Assembly: GCA_028277395.1 (NCBI GenBank)
Contig: JANQGJ010000021.1
Coordinates: forward strand, 62,001 to 126,000
DNA: 64,000 nucleotides
Direction of reading: 5' to 3'
Origin: Bacteroidales bacterium
Lineage (GTDB): Bacteria; Bacteroidota; Bacteroidia; Bacteroidales; F082
How positions within the stretch are numbered: position 1 is the first letter of the stretch; every line of letters starts with the position of its first letter. Shown in pieces: positions 1 through 9,823 of this stretch. The notes under the pieces are model-generated. The model was given only the letters and a program-made list of their open reading frames with translations, was not told the origin of the DNA and searched no databases. The translations under genes were made by a program, and so were the position numbers.

Positions 1-305
1 CCCGATAATTTTTTAACTGAATTGTTTAAGATTGCATCAAAAACCAGTTGGTTTGGAACAAGTGTGTTTATTCCAATCCACCCATCATTGATGAATATCA
101 TTTCCCAGGTAAACTTTGTTTTACGTTTTGAGTCATTTGCAGGACTTAAAAAGACATCCGCACCCTCTTCAATACATGATTTCATTGAACCTGAATTGGT
201 ACAGTGTGCAATTACAACATCACCACTTTCAAGTTCAATATCTGCAAGAAAACGTTTATAACGTCTTATCAGCCTGCCTTTGATTAATTTATTCTTAAAT
301 TTCAT
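1..305 (-). CDS. sfsA: SfsA family protein, N-terminal part
   Basis: The reverse strand encodes a protein starting at ATG 305-303 that is cut by the left window edge, leaving about 101 residues. The start [19 protein letters not shown] and the following stretches ([36 protein letters not shown]) match the conserved N-terminal half of SfsA, the sugar fermentation stimulation protein, which is a nucleic-acid-binding, nuclease-like protein of uncertain role. It is divergent from menB, with 29 bases between the two starts. A TAnnTTTG box lies 10 bases upstream. Family assignment is firm; biological role is not. Confidence 0.85.
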   Translation of the reverse strand, partial: MKFKNKLIKGRLIRRYKRFLADIELESGDVVIAHCTNSGSMKSCIEEGADVFLSPANDSKRKTKFTWEMIFINDGWIGINTLVPNQLVFDAILNNSVKKLS

Positions 306-315
306 ATTTTCGTGA

Positions 316-323
316 CAAAATTA
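316..323 (-). promoter_or_regulatory. -7 promoter element (TAnnTTTG) of sfsA
   Basis: On the minus strand the octamer TAATTTTG matches the Bacteroidota -7 consensus TAnnTTTG exactly. It lies 10 bases before the sfsA ATG, giving a very short leader. No clear -33 TTG box is seen at the usual spacing, so the call rests on the -7 element and position. Confidence 0.45.
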
Positions 324-334
324 AAACAAAAAAG

Positions 335-1156
335 ATGAACAAGAGGGAATGGAAATCCATGAATGAGTTTGAGGATATCAAACTGGAGAAATGGAATCAT
401 ATTGCTAAACTTACGATTAACAGGCCAAGGTATTACAATGCTTTTACACCAACTACAACGACTGAAATGGCTGCGGCGATGGAAATTCTTCGTGAAGATC
501 AGGACATATGGTCAATACTTATAACTGGTGAAGGTGATAAAGCTTTTTGTAGCGGAGGTGATCAAAACGTTAAAGGAAAAGGAGGCTATATTGGAAAAGA
601 TGGTGTTCCTAGGTTGAATGTACTTGATGTTCAGAGAAAAATAAGATCAATGCCAAAACCTGTTATTGCAATGGTTAACGGTTATGCTATTGGTGGCGGT
701 CATGTACTACATGTTGTATGCGATATGACAATTGCCAGCGATAATGCTATATTTGGCCAAACCGGACCAAAAGTAGGAAGTTTTGATGCGGGTCTTGGGT
801 CTTCATTTTTAGCTGCTATCGTTGGACAGAAGAAAGCAAGAGAAATATGGTTCCTGAACAAACAGTATACTGCTGATGAAGCACTCGAAATGGGTCTTGT
901 AAACAAAGTTGTTCCATTTACAAGTCTTGAAGACGAAGCAGTTGATTGGTGTTTAACAATGCATAAAAGAAGCCCTATGGCAATCAGAATGATCAAATTA
1001 GGTATGAATGCTGAACTTGATGGTCAAATTGGTCTACAGGAGTTTGCCGGTAATGCCACACTTCTCTACTATTTGACCGATGAAGCCCAGGAAGGAAAGC
1101 ATGCATTCCTCGAAAAAAGAGATCCTGAATTTCATAAATATCCGAAATTCCCTTAG
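335..1156 (+). CDS. menB: 1,4-dihydroxy-2-naphthoyl-CoA synthase
   Basis: MenB closes the naphthoquinone ring by converting o-succinylbenzoyl-CoA to 1,4-dihydroxy-2-naphthoyl-CoA in menaquinone synthesis. The 273-residue protein is a full-length crotonase-fold enzyme. Oxyanion-hole segments are visible (FCSGGDQ and [12 protein letters not shown]), as is the MenB-typical [14 protein letters not shown] stretch and the C-terminal [11 protein letters not shown], which separates MenB from other enoyl-CoA hydratases. An alternative ATG lies at 359 (MNEFEDIK), and the first eight codons may not be used. menA follows immediately, so the two form a menaquinone operon. Confidence 0.95.
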   Translation: MNKREWKSMNEFEDIKLEKWNHIAKLTINRPRYYNAFTPTTTTEMAAAMEILREDQDIWSILITGEGDKAFCSGGDQNVKGKGGYIGKDGVPRLNVLDVQRKIRSMPKPVIAMVNGYAIGGGHVLHVVCDMTIASDNAIFGQTGPKVGSFDAGLGSSFLAAIVGQKKAREIWFLNKQYTADEALEMGLVNKVVPFTSLEDEAVDWCLTMHKRSPMAIRMIKLGMNAELDGQIGLQEFAGNATLLYYLTDEAQEGKHAFLEKRDPEFHKYPKFP

Positions 1157-1197
1157 TGAGGAATGGTAATAATCAGGGTAAACTTACTACTAATATA

Positions 1198-2097
1198 ATG
1201 TCGAAAACCGGTTCCTGGATTAAAGCAGCAAGATTGAGAACATTACCTCTTGCCATGTCATGTGTATTGATGGGGAGTTTTCCTGCCATAAAAACTGGAA
1301 CTTACAATGTACTGGTGATTATTCTTGCATTGGTTACTACCCTTTTCCTTCAGGTACTTTCAAACCTTGCAAATGATTATGGTGATGGGATGAAAGGAAC
1401 AGATAATGAAAACCGTATAGGTCCGAAAAGAACTATTCAAAGTGGCGAAATCAGTCCAACAGAAATGATCACAGGGATCATTGTATTAACAATACTTGCA
1501 CTTGTTTCAGGTATTTGGTTAATAGTAGAATCATTAGGGTTTAAGTTTTACAGCCTGCTGTTTTTAATACTTGGGCTGGCCTCCATCGCAGCTGCATTGA
1601 AATATACAATTGGTAAAAAAGCATATGGTTACTCAGGGTTTGGTGATCTGTTCGTATTTGTCTTTTTTGGAATTGTTGCTGTTCCGGGAACTTATTATCT
1701 GGCTACAAATAATCTGAAATGGGAGATTTTTTTACCAGCCGTTGCCATGGGACTGTTCAGCACAGGTGTATTAAACCTGAATAACATGAGGGATATGGAA
1801 AATGATGATGCTTCAGGAAAATATACCTTTGCACTGGTACTTGGATTTCAAAGATCAAAACTATATCACTTTGTCATTATTATTTTAGCATTAATATGTC
1901 TTTTATCATACTCTATACTCAATTACACAAGTATCCTGCAGCTTTTGTATATAATAATCTACCCTTTATTTATAAAAGATCTGTATGCAATTTACATAAC
2001 AACTGATAAGTCAAAATTAGATCCTTTTTTAAAAAAACTGGCAATATCTACATTATTAACAACACTGGTTTTCGGGATGGGTTTGTTGATCAGTTAA
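1198..2097 (+). CDS. menA: 1,4-dihydroxy-2-naphthoate polyprenyltransferase
   Basis: MenA prenylates 1,4-dihydroxy-2-naphthoate at the membrane to give demethylmenaquinone. The protein is a UbiA-family multi-pass membrane enzyme of about 299 residues. The first Asp-rich prenyl-diphosphate/Mg site appears as NDYGDGMKGTDN and the second as NMRDMENDDASGK. The reading frame can be extended back to GTG 1156, overlapping the menB stop, but ATG 1198 (MSKTGSWIKAARLRTLPLA) fits the family start better and was chosen. It is co-transcribed with menB. Confidence 0.92.
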   Translation: MSKTGSWIKAARLRTLPLAMSCVLMGSFPAIKTGTYNVLVIILALVTTLFLQVLSNLANDYGDGMKGTDNENRIGPKRTIQSGEISPTEMITGIIVLTILALVSGIWLIVESLGFKFYSLLFLILGLASIAAALKYTIGKKAYGYSGFGDLFVFVFFGIVAVPGTYYLATNNLKWEIFLPAVAMGLFSTGVLNLNNMRDMENDDASGKYTFALVLGFQRSKLYHFVIIILALICLLSYSILNYTSILQLLYIIIYPLFIKDLYAIYITTDKSKLDPFLKKLAISTLLTTLVFGMGLLIS

Positions 2098-2167
2098 CAA
2101 CAAAACAGGCTCTTATTTTTAATCGTTCTACATCTCCAACAATATCATTTTAAATTAATTACTTTGC

Positions 2168-2175
2168 TATTTTTG
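2168..2175 (+). promoter_or_regulatory. -7 promoter element (TAnnTTTG) of the first CLC gene
   Basis: TATTTTTG followed by C matches the Bacteroidota consensus TAnnTTTGy. It ends nine bases before ATG 2185, so the transcript would be nearly leaderless. This supports ATG 2185 over the upstream TTG at 2164, which lies inside the promoter. Confidence 0.45.
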
Positions 2176-2184
2176 CACGCTAAA

Positions 2185-3957
2185 ATGGCGCAGAGCAAAA
2201 TAACACATAAGGTAATTACAGGTTTACATAAACTGCCAAAAAATCAGATCATGATTATTTTGAGTATAGTTATTGGTTTTGTTGGTGGTTTGATTGCTGT
2301 GATAATGAAGAATATAGTATTCTATATCAGAGAACTACTAACAAGTGACTTCTCAGTGTCATATTCAAATTATCTATATGTTGTTTACCCTGCCATCGGG
2401 ATTCTTGCAACAGTAATTTTCGTGAAATTCATATTACGAAAACCTGTAAGGGATGGTATTCCAAATGTACTGTATGCAATTTCCAAGGAACATGGTATAA
2501 TTAGGAAACACAATACATTTTCATCAGTAATTTCCAGTGCTTTAACAGTAGGATTTGGAGGATCTGTTGGATTGGAAGGGCCAACGGTAGTAACTGGTTC
2601 TGCCTGGGGTTCTATGATAGGAAAAGCATTGAGACTTAACTATAAACAAATAGTTGCAATACTTGGATTTGCAGCCGCTGCTGCTATGTCAGCAATATTC
2701 AAAGCTCCAATTGCTGCAATTGTATTTGCCCTGGAAGTCATTCTTTTTGATATGACTATGACTGCGCTCGTGCCACTTTTGATTGCATCTATTACTGCGG
2801 CACTAACTTCACAAATCTTTCTTGGTCAGGATATACTCTATCCTTTTGTAATTGATCATAAATTTGAGTTAAATCAAACTCCATATTACATTGGACTTGG
2901 ATTATTTACCTCTTTAGTTTCTGTATATTTCATAAAAATGTATGTTGCGTCAGGCAAAGTATTCGATAAGATCAGGAGCAGCTTTGTGAAATTTGTAATA
3001 GGTGCTGGTTCATTAGGAGGGCTGATTTTCCTTTTGCCCTCGCTATATGGTGAAGGTTTTGAAGCTATTAACGAAGGTTTGTCGGGAAAAATTGAATTCA
3101 TTTTCGACAATAGCATATTTTATGAATACAGTGATAGTGTTCCAATTGCTTTACTATTATTGTTTTCAATTATCCTTTTCAAGGTAATTGCCACCTCTCT
3201 TACTTTCAGGGCAGGCGGAGTTGGAGGAATATTTGCTCCTACTCTTTTTATCGGTACCATGTCAGGTTTGTTCTTTGCCAGTGTTATGAATTATTTGGGA
3301 TTCACTAATCTTCCGGTTGCGAATTTTGCACTGGTTGGAATGGCAGGATTGCTGGCAGGTGTTGTACATGCTCCTTTAACTGCTATTTTTCTAATTGCCG
3401 AGATAACAGGAGGTTATGACATGTTTCTGCCAATCATGCTTGTTGCTACAATTTCATATGCCGTGGCAAAACTTATTGTACCAAAATCGATTTATACAAT
3501 TCAGCTTAAAAAACGTGGTGAAGTTATTACCCATCACAAAGACAGAGCTTTGCTATCAATGATGGATATGAGTACCCTGATTGAAAAAGATTTTAGTACC
3601 ATTGATCATGAAGCTTCATTGGGAGAGCTTGTTAAAGTTATTGCCAACTCAACACGTAATGTATATCCTGTAATTGACAATGAGCTTAACTTTTATGGCA
3701 TCATTTTCCTGGATCAAATAAGGAATATAATGTTCAAGCCTGAGATGTATTCAGAAACAGCGGTCCATAGTTTGATGTTTATGCCTTCAAATATTGTTGA
3801 TTATAATGATGATATGGAAACAATTGCCGGGAAGTTCCAGCATTCCGGTAAATATAACTTGGTTGTTCTAAAAGATGGTAAATATGAAGGTTTTTTATCC
3901 AGGGCAAATGTTTTTTCACATTACCGGGAAATTTTAAAGGATATGTCGGATGATTAG
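2185..3957 (+). CDS. CLC chloride channel/antiporter with CBS domains (copy 1)
   Basis: This is a 590-residue CLC-family membrane protein. The gating-glutamate motif reads GLEGP (within GGSVGLEGPTVVTGS) and the second anion-site motif reads GGIFAPTLFIG. The GSGIP motif is degenerate (RDGIPNVL). After the membrane part come two CBS repeats (about residues 460-590), known as nucleotide-sensing regulatory domains. In the FxAPIAAIVFALE segment the residue after the conserved Glu is Val. This is the position of the proton glutamate (E203) of the E. coli antiporter ClC-ec1, so proton coupling may be altered. A close paralogue follows directly. Confidence 0.9.
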   Translation: MAQSKITHKVITGLHKLPKNQIMIILSIVIGFVGGLIAVIMKNIVFYIRELLTSDFSVSYSNYLYVVYPAIGILATVIFVKFILRKPVRDGIPNVLYAISKEHGIIRKHNTFSSVISSALTVGFGGSVGLEGPTVVTGSAWGSMIGKALRLNYKQIVAILGFAAAAAMSAIFKAPIAAIVFALEVILFDMTMTALVPLLIASITAALTSQIFLGQDILYPFVIDHKFELNQTPYYIGLGLFTSLVSVYFIKMYVASGKVFDKIRSSFVKFVIGAGSLGGLIFLLPSLYGEGFEAINEGLSGKIEFIFDNSIFYEYSDSVPIALLLLFSIILFKVIATSLTFRAGGVGGIFAPTLFIGTMSGLFFASVMNYLGFTNLPVANFALVGMAGLLAGVVHAPLTAIFLIAEITGGYDMFLPIMLVATISYAVAKLIVPKSIYTIQLKKRGEVITHHKDRALLSMMDMSTLIEKDFSTIDHEASLGELVKVIANSTRNVYPVIDNELNFYGIIFLDQIRNIMFKPEMYSETAVHSLMFMPSNIVDYNDDMETIAGKFQHSGKYNLVVLKDGKYEGFLSRANVFSHYREILKDMSDD

Positions 3958-4060
3958 TATGAAAAAATAAAGACCGGAAGCATGAAATCATTAACTTGCT
4001 GAATGTATTGATATTTACAACTATACCATCGTACTGATTCTTACATTAAACTAAAAAACT

Positions 4061-4068
4061 TAACTTTG
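4061..4068 (+). promoter_or_regulatory. -7 promoter element (TAnnTTTG) of the second CLC gene
   Basis: TAACTTTG followed by T matches TAnnTTTGy and sits 25 bases before the TTG start at 4094. This suggests that the downstream CLC copy has its own promoter. Confidence 0.4.
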
Positions 4069-4093
4069 TTAAATAACAATTAAAATCTAGGAA

Positions 4094-5866
4094 TTGGGGA
4101 ATATTATACGCAAACTCAATTTTATTAAATTCAATGCAAACGCTGAAAACCTGAAGCGACTCGTATTGATACTGAGTTTTGTTATTGGTATTGTAAGTGG
4201 ATTGGCTGCAGTATTTCTTAAGAATATTGTATTCTTCACCCACGATCTGGTAACGCATGGCTTTGTATTTGATGATTCAAACTATTTATACCTGGCTTTT
4301 CCAACTATTGGTATTCTGTTCACAGTTCTTTTTGCAAAGTATGTTATTCGTGATAATATCAGTCACGGTGTAAGCAGGATATTATTTGCCATTTCCAGGA
4401 AACATGGCAGGATTGAACCTCATAATATGTACTCTTCCATGCTAGGGAGTACTCTTACCGTTGGATTTGGTGGGTCAGTGGGTCTGGAGGCTCCAATCGT
4501 TCTTACAGGAAGTTCGATGGGATCATATTTGGGAAGGCTGTTCAGACTGAATCGTAAAACAATAATGATACTTATTGGTGCCGGAGCAACCGGTGCTATT
4601 GCCGGGATATTTAAAGCTCCTGTAGCGGCTGTTATTTTTTCACTTGAGGTATTGATGATCGATCTCACAATGGGTGCCCTTATACCATTACTGATAGCTT
4701 CTGCAACTGCAGCATCTATATCTTACCTGTTTATGGGAAGCGGTGTTTTATTCTCCTTCGATCTGATAGATAGTTTTTATATAAGACATATTCCTTATTA
4801 CGTTGGTTTAGGGTTATTTACAGGCTTTATCTCCTTATATTTTACGCAAACTACATTTTTAATTGAAGATTTCTTTAAAAAAGTAAAAAACAAGTTTTTA
4901 AAAGTAGTTATTGGTGGCTCGGCACTTGGATTATTAATATTTATGCTTCCTTCCTTATACGGAGAAGGTTACGAGTTCCTTCAATTACTTATAAATAATG
5001 AGGTTGATGGTCTTGTAAACGAAGATATATTTAAAATTTCATCATCAACAACACATATAATAATATTCCTTGGATTAATTGTTCTTTTCAAAGTTGTTGC
5101 AATGGCTGTTACAACCGGTAGCGGAGGAGTTGGAGGGATCTTTGCACCATCGCTTTTTGTAGGTGGAGTTCTGGGGGTTCTTTATTCACGACTTACAAGC
5201 CTGATACCCGGAACCGTAATACCAGAGAAAAACATGGCACTTGTAGGGATGTCGGGAGTAATGGCTGGTGTAATGCATGCCCCTTTAACAGGTATATTTC
5301 TTATAGCAGAGATTACCGGTGGATATGAACTGTTTACTCCGCTTATTATTACTGCAACCATTTCGTACCTAACAATTATGTATTTTGAGCCCCATTCAAT
5401 TTACACAAAAAGACTTGCTGAAAGAGGTGAACTTTTTACACATCATAAAGATAAATCGGTATTGCAAATGATGAAGATCGAAAGTCATCTGGAAACCAAT
5501 TTTAAAACAATTGATCAGAATAGTAATTTAGGTGAACTGGTTAAAGTGATTGCCGAATCAGAGAGGAATATCATTCCGGTTGTTGATAGTGAGGATAATT
5601 TTTACGGGCTTGTTTTTGTAAATGACATCCGCAACATTATGTTCAATCAGGAATTGTATGATAAAATAAATGTTGCCAACATTATGTACATGCCTGATCC
5701 AGTAGTGTCTCCTGATGAATCTATGGAAGATGTAGCTCATAAATTTCAGGAAACAGGTCACTATAATTTACCTGTTATCAGTAATGGTAAATATCTTGGG
5801 TTTGTGTCAAGAGCCCGAATATTTTCAACTTACCAGAAATTACTCAGAGAATTCTCTCAGGAATAA
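4094..5866 (+). CDS. CLC chloride channel/antiporter with CBS domains (copy 2)
   Basis: This 590-residue CLC protein is clearly homologous along its whole length to the preceding gene, including two C-terminal CBS repeats. The start is TTG 4094: an in-frame TAG lies directly before it and no early ATG exists. The gating motif is GLEAP rather than GxEGP, and the proton-glutamate position is Val (SLEVLMID). The GGVGGIFAPSLFVGG motif is intact. Tandem duplication with later divergence is the simplest reading. Which anion each copy carries cannot be told from sequence alone. Confidence 0.88.
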   Translation: MGNIIRKLNFIKFNANAENLKRLVLILSFVIGIVSGLAAVFLKNIVFFTHDLVTHGFVFDDSNYLYLAFPTIGILFTVLFAKYVIRDNISHGVSRILFAISRKHGRIEPHNMYSSMLGSTLTVGFGGSVGLEAPIVLTGSSMGSYLGRLFRLNRKTIMILIGAGATGAIAGIFKAPVAAVIFSLEVLMIDLTMGALIPLLIASATAASISYLFMGSGVLFSFDLIDSFYIRHIPYYVGLGLFTGFISLYFTQTTFLIEDFFKKVKNKFLKVVIGGSALGLLIFMLPSLYGEGYEFLQLLINNEVDGLVNEDIFKISSSTTHIIIFLGLIVLFKVVAMAVTTGSGGVGGIFAPSLFVGGVLGVLYSRLTSLIPGTVIPEKNMALVGMSGVMAGVMHAPLTGIFLIAEITGGYELFTPLIITATISYLTIMYFEPHSIYTKRLAERGELFTHHKDKSVLQMMKIESHLETNFKTIDQNSNLGELVKVIAESERNIIPVVDSEDNFYGLVFVNDIRNIMFNQELYDKINVANIMYMPDPVVSPDESMEDVAHKFQETGHYNLPVISNGKYLGFVSRARIFSTYQKLLREFSQE

Positions 5867-5948
5867 GAATCTATAATTTTTCATACTAACGGTTACCAAA
5901 GGTATCAGAATTAATGAAATACACATTAATATAATTTCATTCATACTC

Positions 5949-5986
5949 AAAAAAAAACCACCCTTCGCAAGAAAGATGGTTTTTTC
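5949..5986. terminator. Bidirectional intrinsic terminator between clc and groEL
   Basis: An A-run plus CCA pairs with TGG plus a T-run around the loop region CCCTTCGCAAGAAAGA. The stem has poly-A on one side and poly-T on the other, so it can end both convergent transcripts. Confidence 0.7.
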
Positions 5987-6003
5987 ATAAACAAAATTAG
6001 TTC

Positions 6004-7656
<1,653 letters not shown>

Positions 7657-7686
7657 TTATTTATTTTATTGTTTTTATTTTTCTGA

Positions 7687-7965
7687 TTAAATTATAGCTA
7701 ATATATCGGATTCACTCATTATAAGGTAGTTATTTCCATCAATTTCAATTTCAGTACCTGCAAATTTACCATATAGGATTGTGTCACCTTCTTTTACTGT
7801 CATCTGAATATCCTTATCACCTTCTGAAACTGCAACAACAGTTCCCTGATTAGGTTTTTCCTTAGCCGTATCAGGAATAATTATACCCGAAGCGGTTTTT
7901 TCTTCTGCCAAAGCTGGCTCAACAACTACTCTGTCACCGAGTGGCCTGATGTTTAATTTTGTCAT
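7687..7965 (-). CDS. groS: Co-chaperonin GroES
   Basis: This 92-residue protein is the heptameric lid of Gro[13 protein letters not shown] at the start, the mobile loop [12 protein letters not shown] and [22 protein letters not shown] at the end are typical. It is first in the groES-groEL operon. No CIRCE inverted repeat is visible upstream. Instead a sequence resembling a sigma-54 -24/-12 promoter lies 36-52 bases before the ATG. Confidence 0.97.
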   Translation of the reverse strand: MTKLNIRPLGDRVVVEPALAEEKTASGIIIPDTAKEKPNQGTVVAVSEGDKDIQMTVKEGDTILYGKFAGTEIEIDGNNYLIMSESDILAII

Positions 7966-8000
7966 GTGATTAAATATTTAAATTAACTTGAACTTCACTT

Positions 8001-8017
8001 GTCACAATCTGTGCCAA
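8001..8017 (-). promoter_or_regulatory. Possible sigma-54 (-24/-12) promoter of groES-groEL
   Basis: On the minus strand TTGGCACAGATTGTGAC resembles the sigma-54 consensus TGGCAC-N5-TTGC. The -24 half is perfect. The -12 half reads GTGA instead of TTGC, at the correct spacing from GG. It lies between the secG terminator and the groES start. A sigma-54 activator gene lies 2 kb away. The mismatches leave this tentative. Confidence 0.35.
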
Positions 8018-8028
8018 ACTGAAAGGCA

Positions 8029-8090
8029 AAAAAAAATGTCAGAATGATTATACCTGAAAGATTTCAGGTCTGACATTCTGACATTTTTTA
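8029..8090 (-). terminator. Nested double-hairpin terminator after secG
   Basis: An outer stem AATGTCAGAATG/CATTCTGACATT encloses a second perfect stem ACCTGAAA/TTTCAGGT with a two-base loop. The outer stem is flanked by A- and T-runs. It sits 18 bases after the secG stop and would end the minus-strand transcript before the groES promoter. Confidence 0.8.
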
Positions 8091-8107
8091 TTTAAGCAGG
8101 CTGCTAA

Positions 8108-8452
8108 CTATTCTTCTTTAGGCTCACTCTGTTGTGGAGGTGGAGCCTGAAAATCAATAGGAGCAGTATTTAAGTCTTCAACTCTATCTATTATTTCAGA
8201 TTTTTCAGCACCAGGAACTTCATAATTTCTTGGAATTACCATAGTTGCAGTTAAACTTAGTATAAGCAATGCTATTGCCAAACCCCATGATGCTTTTTCC
8301 AGAAAATCAGCAGTTTGACGTACACCCATGAACTGTGATCCGCTTCCTGTTAAGTTTGCAGCAAGACCACCACCTTTTGGATTCTGTACCAGTACAATTA
8401 ATCCTAAGAGTACACTAACAGCTAATATCAATACAGAAATAAATATATACAT
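8108..8452 (-). CDS. secG: Preprotein translocase subunit SecG
   Basis: SecG is a small inner-membrane subunit that assists SecYEG translocation. The 114-residue protein has two membrane helices (about residues 2-22 and 54-74) joined by the conserved loop VQNPKGGGLAANLTGSGSQF. Its Pro/Gln-rich C-terminal tail is typical of Bacteroidota. It is the last gene of the unit containing the TPR protein, lptE and the sigma-54 activator, and is followed by a strong terminator. Confidence 0.93.
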   Translation of the reverse strand: MYIFISVLILAVSVLLGLIVLVQNPKGGGLAANLTGSGSQFMGVRQTADFLEKASWGLAIALLILSLTATMVIPRNYEVPGAEKSEIIDRVEDLNTAPIDFQAPPPQQSEPKEE

Positions 8453-8463
8453 TGTTCAATAAT

Positions 8464-9279
8464 TTATGATTCAAGTTCTTTTTCAGCCTTTTCAATAAGG
8501 GCTGCAAAGTAACTACTTTTTTTCGGATATTTCAAGCTTAATTTTTGATAAATTTTTATCGCCTTCAAAATATGGCCCTGATCATAGAAAATTCCTGCAA
8601 GTGTTTCACTTACAATGTTTTCATTATCAACAATACTTTCTTTCGCTTTATTAACAGGGTCATAAAACTCAGCTTTAGGCCTGCTGATTGATGGTTCATT
8701 CTTTATAAAATCGTCGATTAACTGGCTTTTAGGTTTCGTTTCTTTACTTTTATCAGCCACAACCGCTTCTGACAAACCTCGTTTTACATTCTCCGCTTCA
8801 AGCTCACTTAAATGACGTTCGATAATATTTTTTACTTCAGCTATTGATTTTGCTTCATCCTCAACACTCTCAACCGGGAAATCTTCTGGAAGAGCTTTTT
8901 CATTTACCTGCTTTGTTTCAGAACTGGTTTCCTTTTGGTCAGTAACCTCTTTGTCTGGCTTACCAGGAATTGTTTCTTCTTCTGCAACTACTTTTTTATC
9001 AGGAACAATATCTTCATCAGGTAGTACTACCTTTTCGGTCCCAACATTCAACCTGTCTATATTCTTTTTCAGAAGACCTCTGTTACTCACATATACTGCT
9101 GTTGATTTCAACTCTGAATCATACCTGACATTCTTTTCCTTATAAAGATTAAGCGTAAGTAATATTCTGGCAGACTGGCAGTAAGGGAACTCTGATACCA
9201 TTTCGGTTAAATCATCAAGCGACATAGCACCAAGTCGTTCAGTATTTTGTAAAAATCCTATAAATTCATCTTTATTCAT
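8464..9279 (-). CDS. TPR-like protein between lptE and secG
   Basis: The product is 271 residues and has no signal peptide. The N-terminal 80 residues look helical (LLTLNLYKEKNV). A long charged Glu/Lys-rich linker follows, and the C-terminal 45 residues form a tetratricopeptide-like helix pair (ETLAGIFYDQGHILKAIKIY followed by QKLSLKYP). I know this only as a conserved Bacteroidota hypothetical in this neighbourhood. It may be a scaffold, but no specific function can be given. Spacings to both neighbours are 7-11 bases, so it is part of the operon. Confidence 0.7.
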   Translation of the reverse strand: MNKDEFIGFLQNTERLGAMSLDDLTEMVSEFPYCQSARILLTLNLYKEKNVRYDSELKSTAVYVSNRGLLKKNIDRLNVGTEKVVLPDEDIVPDKKVVAEEETIPGKPDKEVTDQKETSSETKQVNEKALPEDFPVESVEDEAKSIAEVKNIIERHLSELEAENVKRGLSEAVVADKSKETKPKSQLIDDFIKNEPSISRPKAEFYDPVNKAKESIVDNENIVSETLAGIFYDQGHILKAIKIYQKLSLKYPKKSSYFAALIEKAEKELES

Positions 9280-9286
9280 AGTCTAC

Positions 9287-9823
9287 TTACCAGTTAATTA
9301 CAGCTTTATCGAAAATATCCTGAGCAAGATTATCACTAATTTCCTCAATTAATGCTGATTTTACAGAATTAAAATCAACAGTTGATTCATAATCGAGAAA
9401 TTGTTTGAACTTGGTTTCAAAATCCTTATCCGGTTCATACTTGTTAGTGAATCTTGCATTAACTACTATTGTAAGTCGGTTTTGTGCAGCGGTTTGATCT
9501 GCCTGAATTGCCACAGGCGTGATTTTATATTCAACAATTTCTCCTTCAATTGCAAGATCACCTTTGCGTTCAACCATTTCCAGGTTTGTCTGGTTTGTAA
9601 ACTGATCTCTTAATGTGTTTGTAAAAACTGAACTCAAAGTTGGTTCTATTAATAGTGATCTGTTGGGGAAATATTGAATTGAAACCGTTTTAGCCTCAGG
9701 CGGAATTGAAGCACCTGTAAAAGAGTAGACACCACATGAAGTGCAAATACTTAAAAGGAAAAACATTAGAATCCCAATGATAATATTCCTGCTATTATTT
9801 ATCTGTCTTACTCTACAAAACAT
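9287..9823 (-). CDS. lptE: LPS-assembly lipoprotein LptE
   Basis: LptE plugs the LptD barrel that inserts lipopolysaccharide into the outer membrane. The protein has about 178 residues, with a hydrophobic leader and lipobox CTSC (Cys about residue 30). The mature start GVYSFTGASIPPEAKTVSIQ is typical of Bacteroidota LptE, which diverges strongly from the E. coli protein. The start was set at ATG 9823, which shares one base with the stop of the upstream regulator (TGATG). A GTG three bases earlier is possible. Confidence 0.88.
   Translation of the reverse strand: MFCRVRQINNSRNIIIGILMFFLLSICTSCGVYSFTGASIPPEAKTVSIQYFPNRSLLIEPTLSSVFTNTLRDQFTNQTNLEMVERKGDLAIEGEIVEYKITPVAIQADQTAAQNRLTIVVNARFTNKYEPDKDFETKFKQFLDYESTVDFNSVKSALIEEISDNLAQDIFDKAVINW

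Noticed and set aside
22-261. 79-residue plus-strand frame
   Set aside because: Antisense shadow of sfsA, whose reverse-strand translation matches the family along its length.
1156-1197. GTG start of menA overlapping the menB stop
   Set aside because: The 14 extra residues are polar and do not resemble MenA starts; ATG 1198 gives the expected N-terminus.
7966-8028. CIRCE/HrcA operator before groES
   Set aside because: No TTAGCACTC-N9-GAGTGCTAA-like inverted repeat is present.
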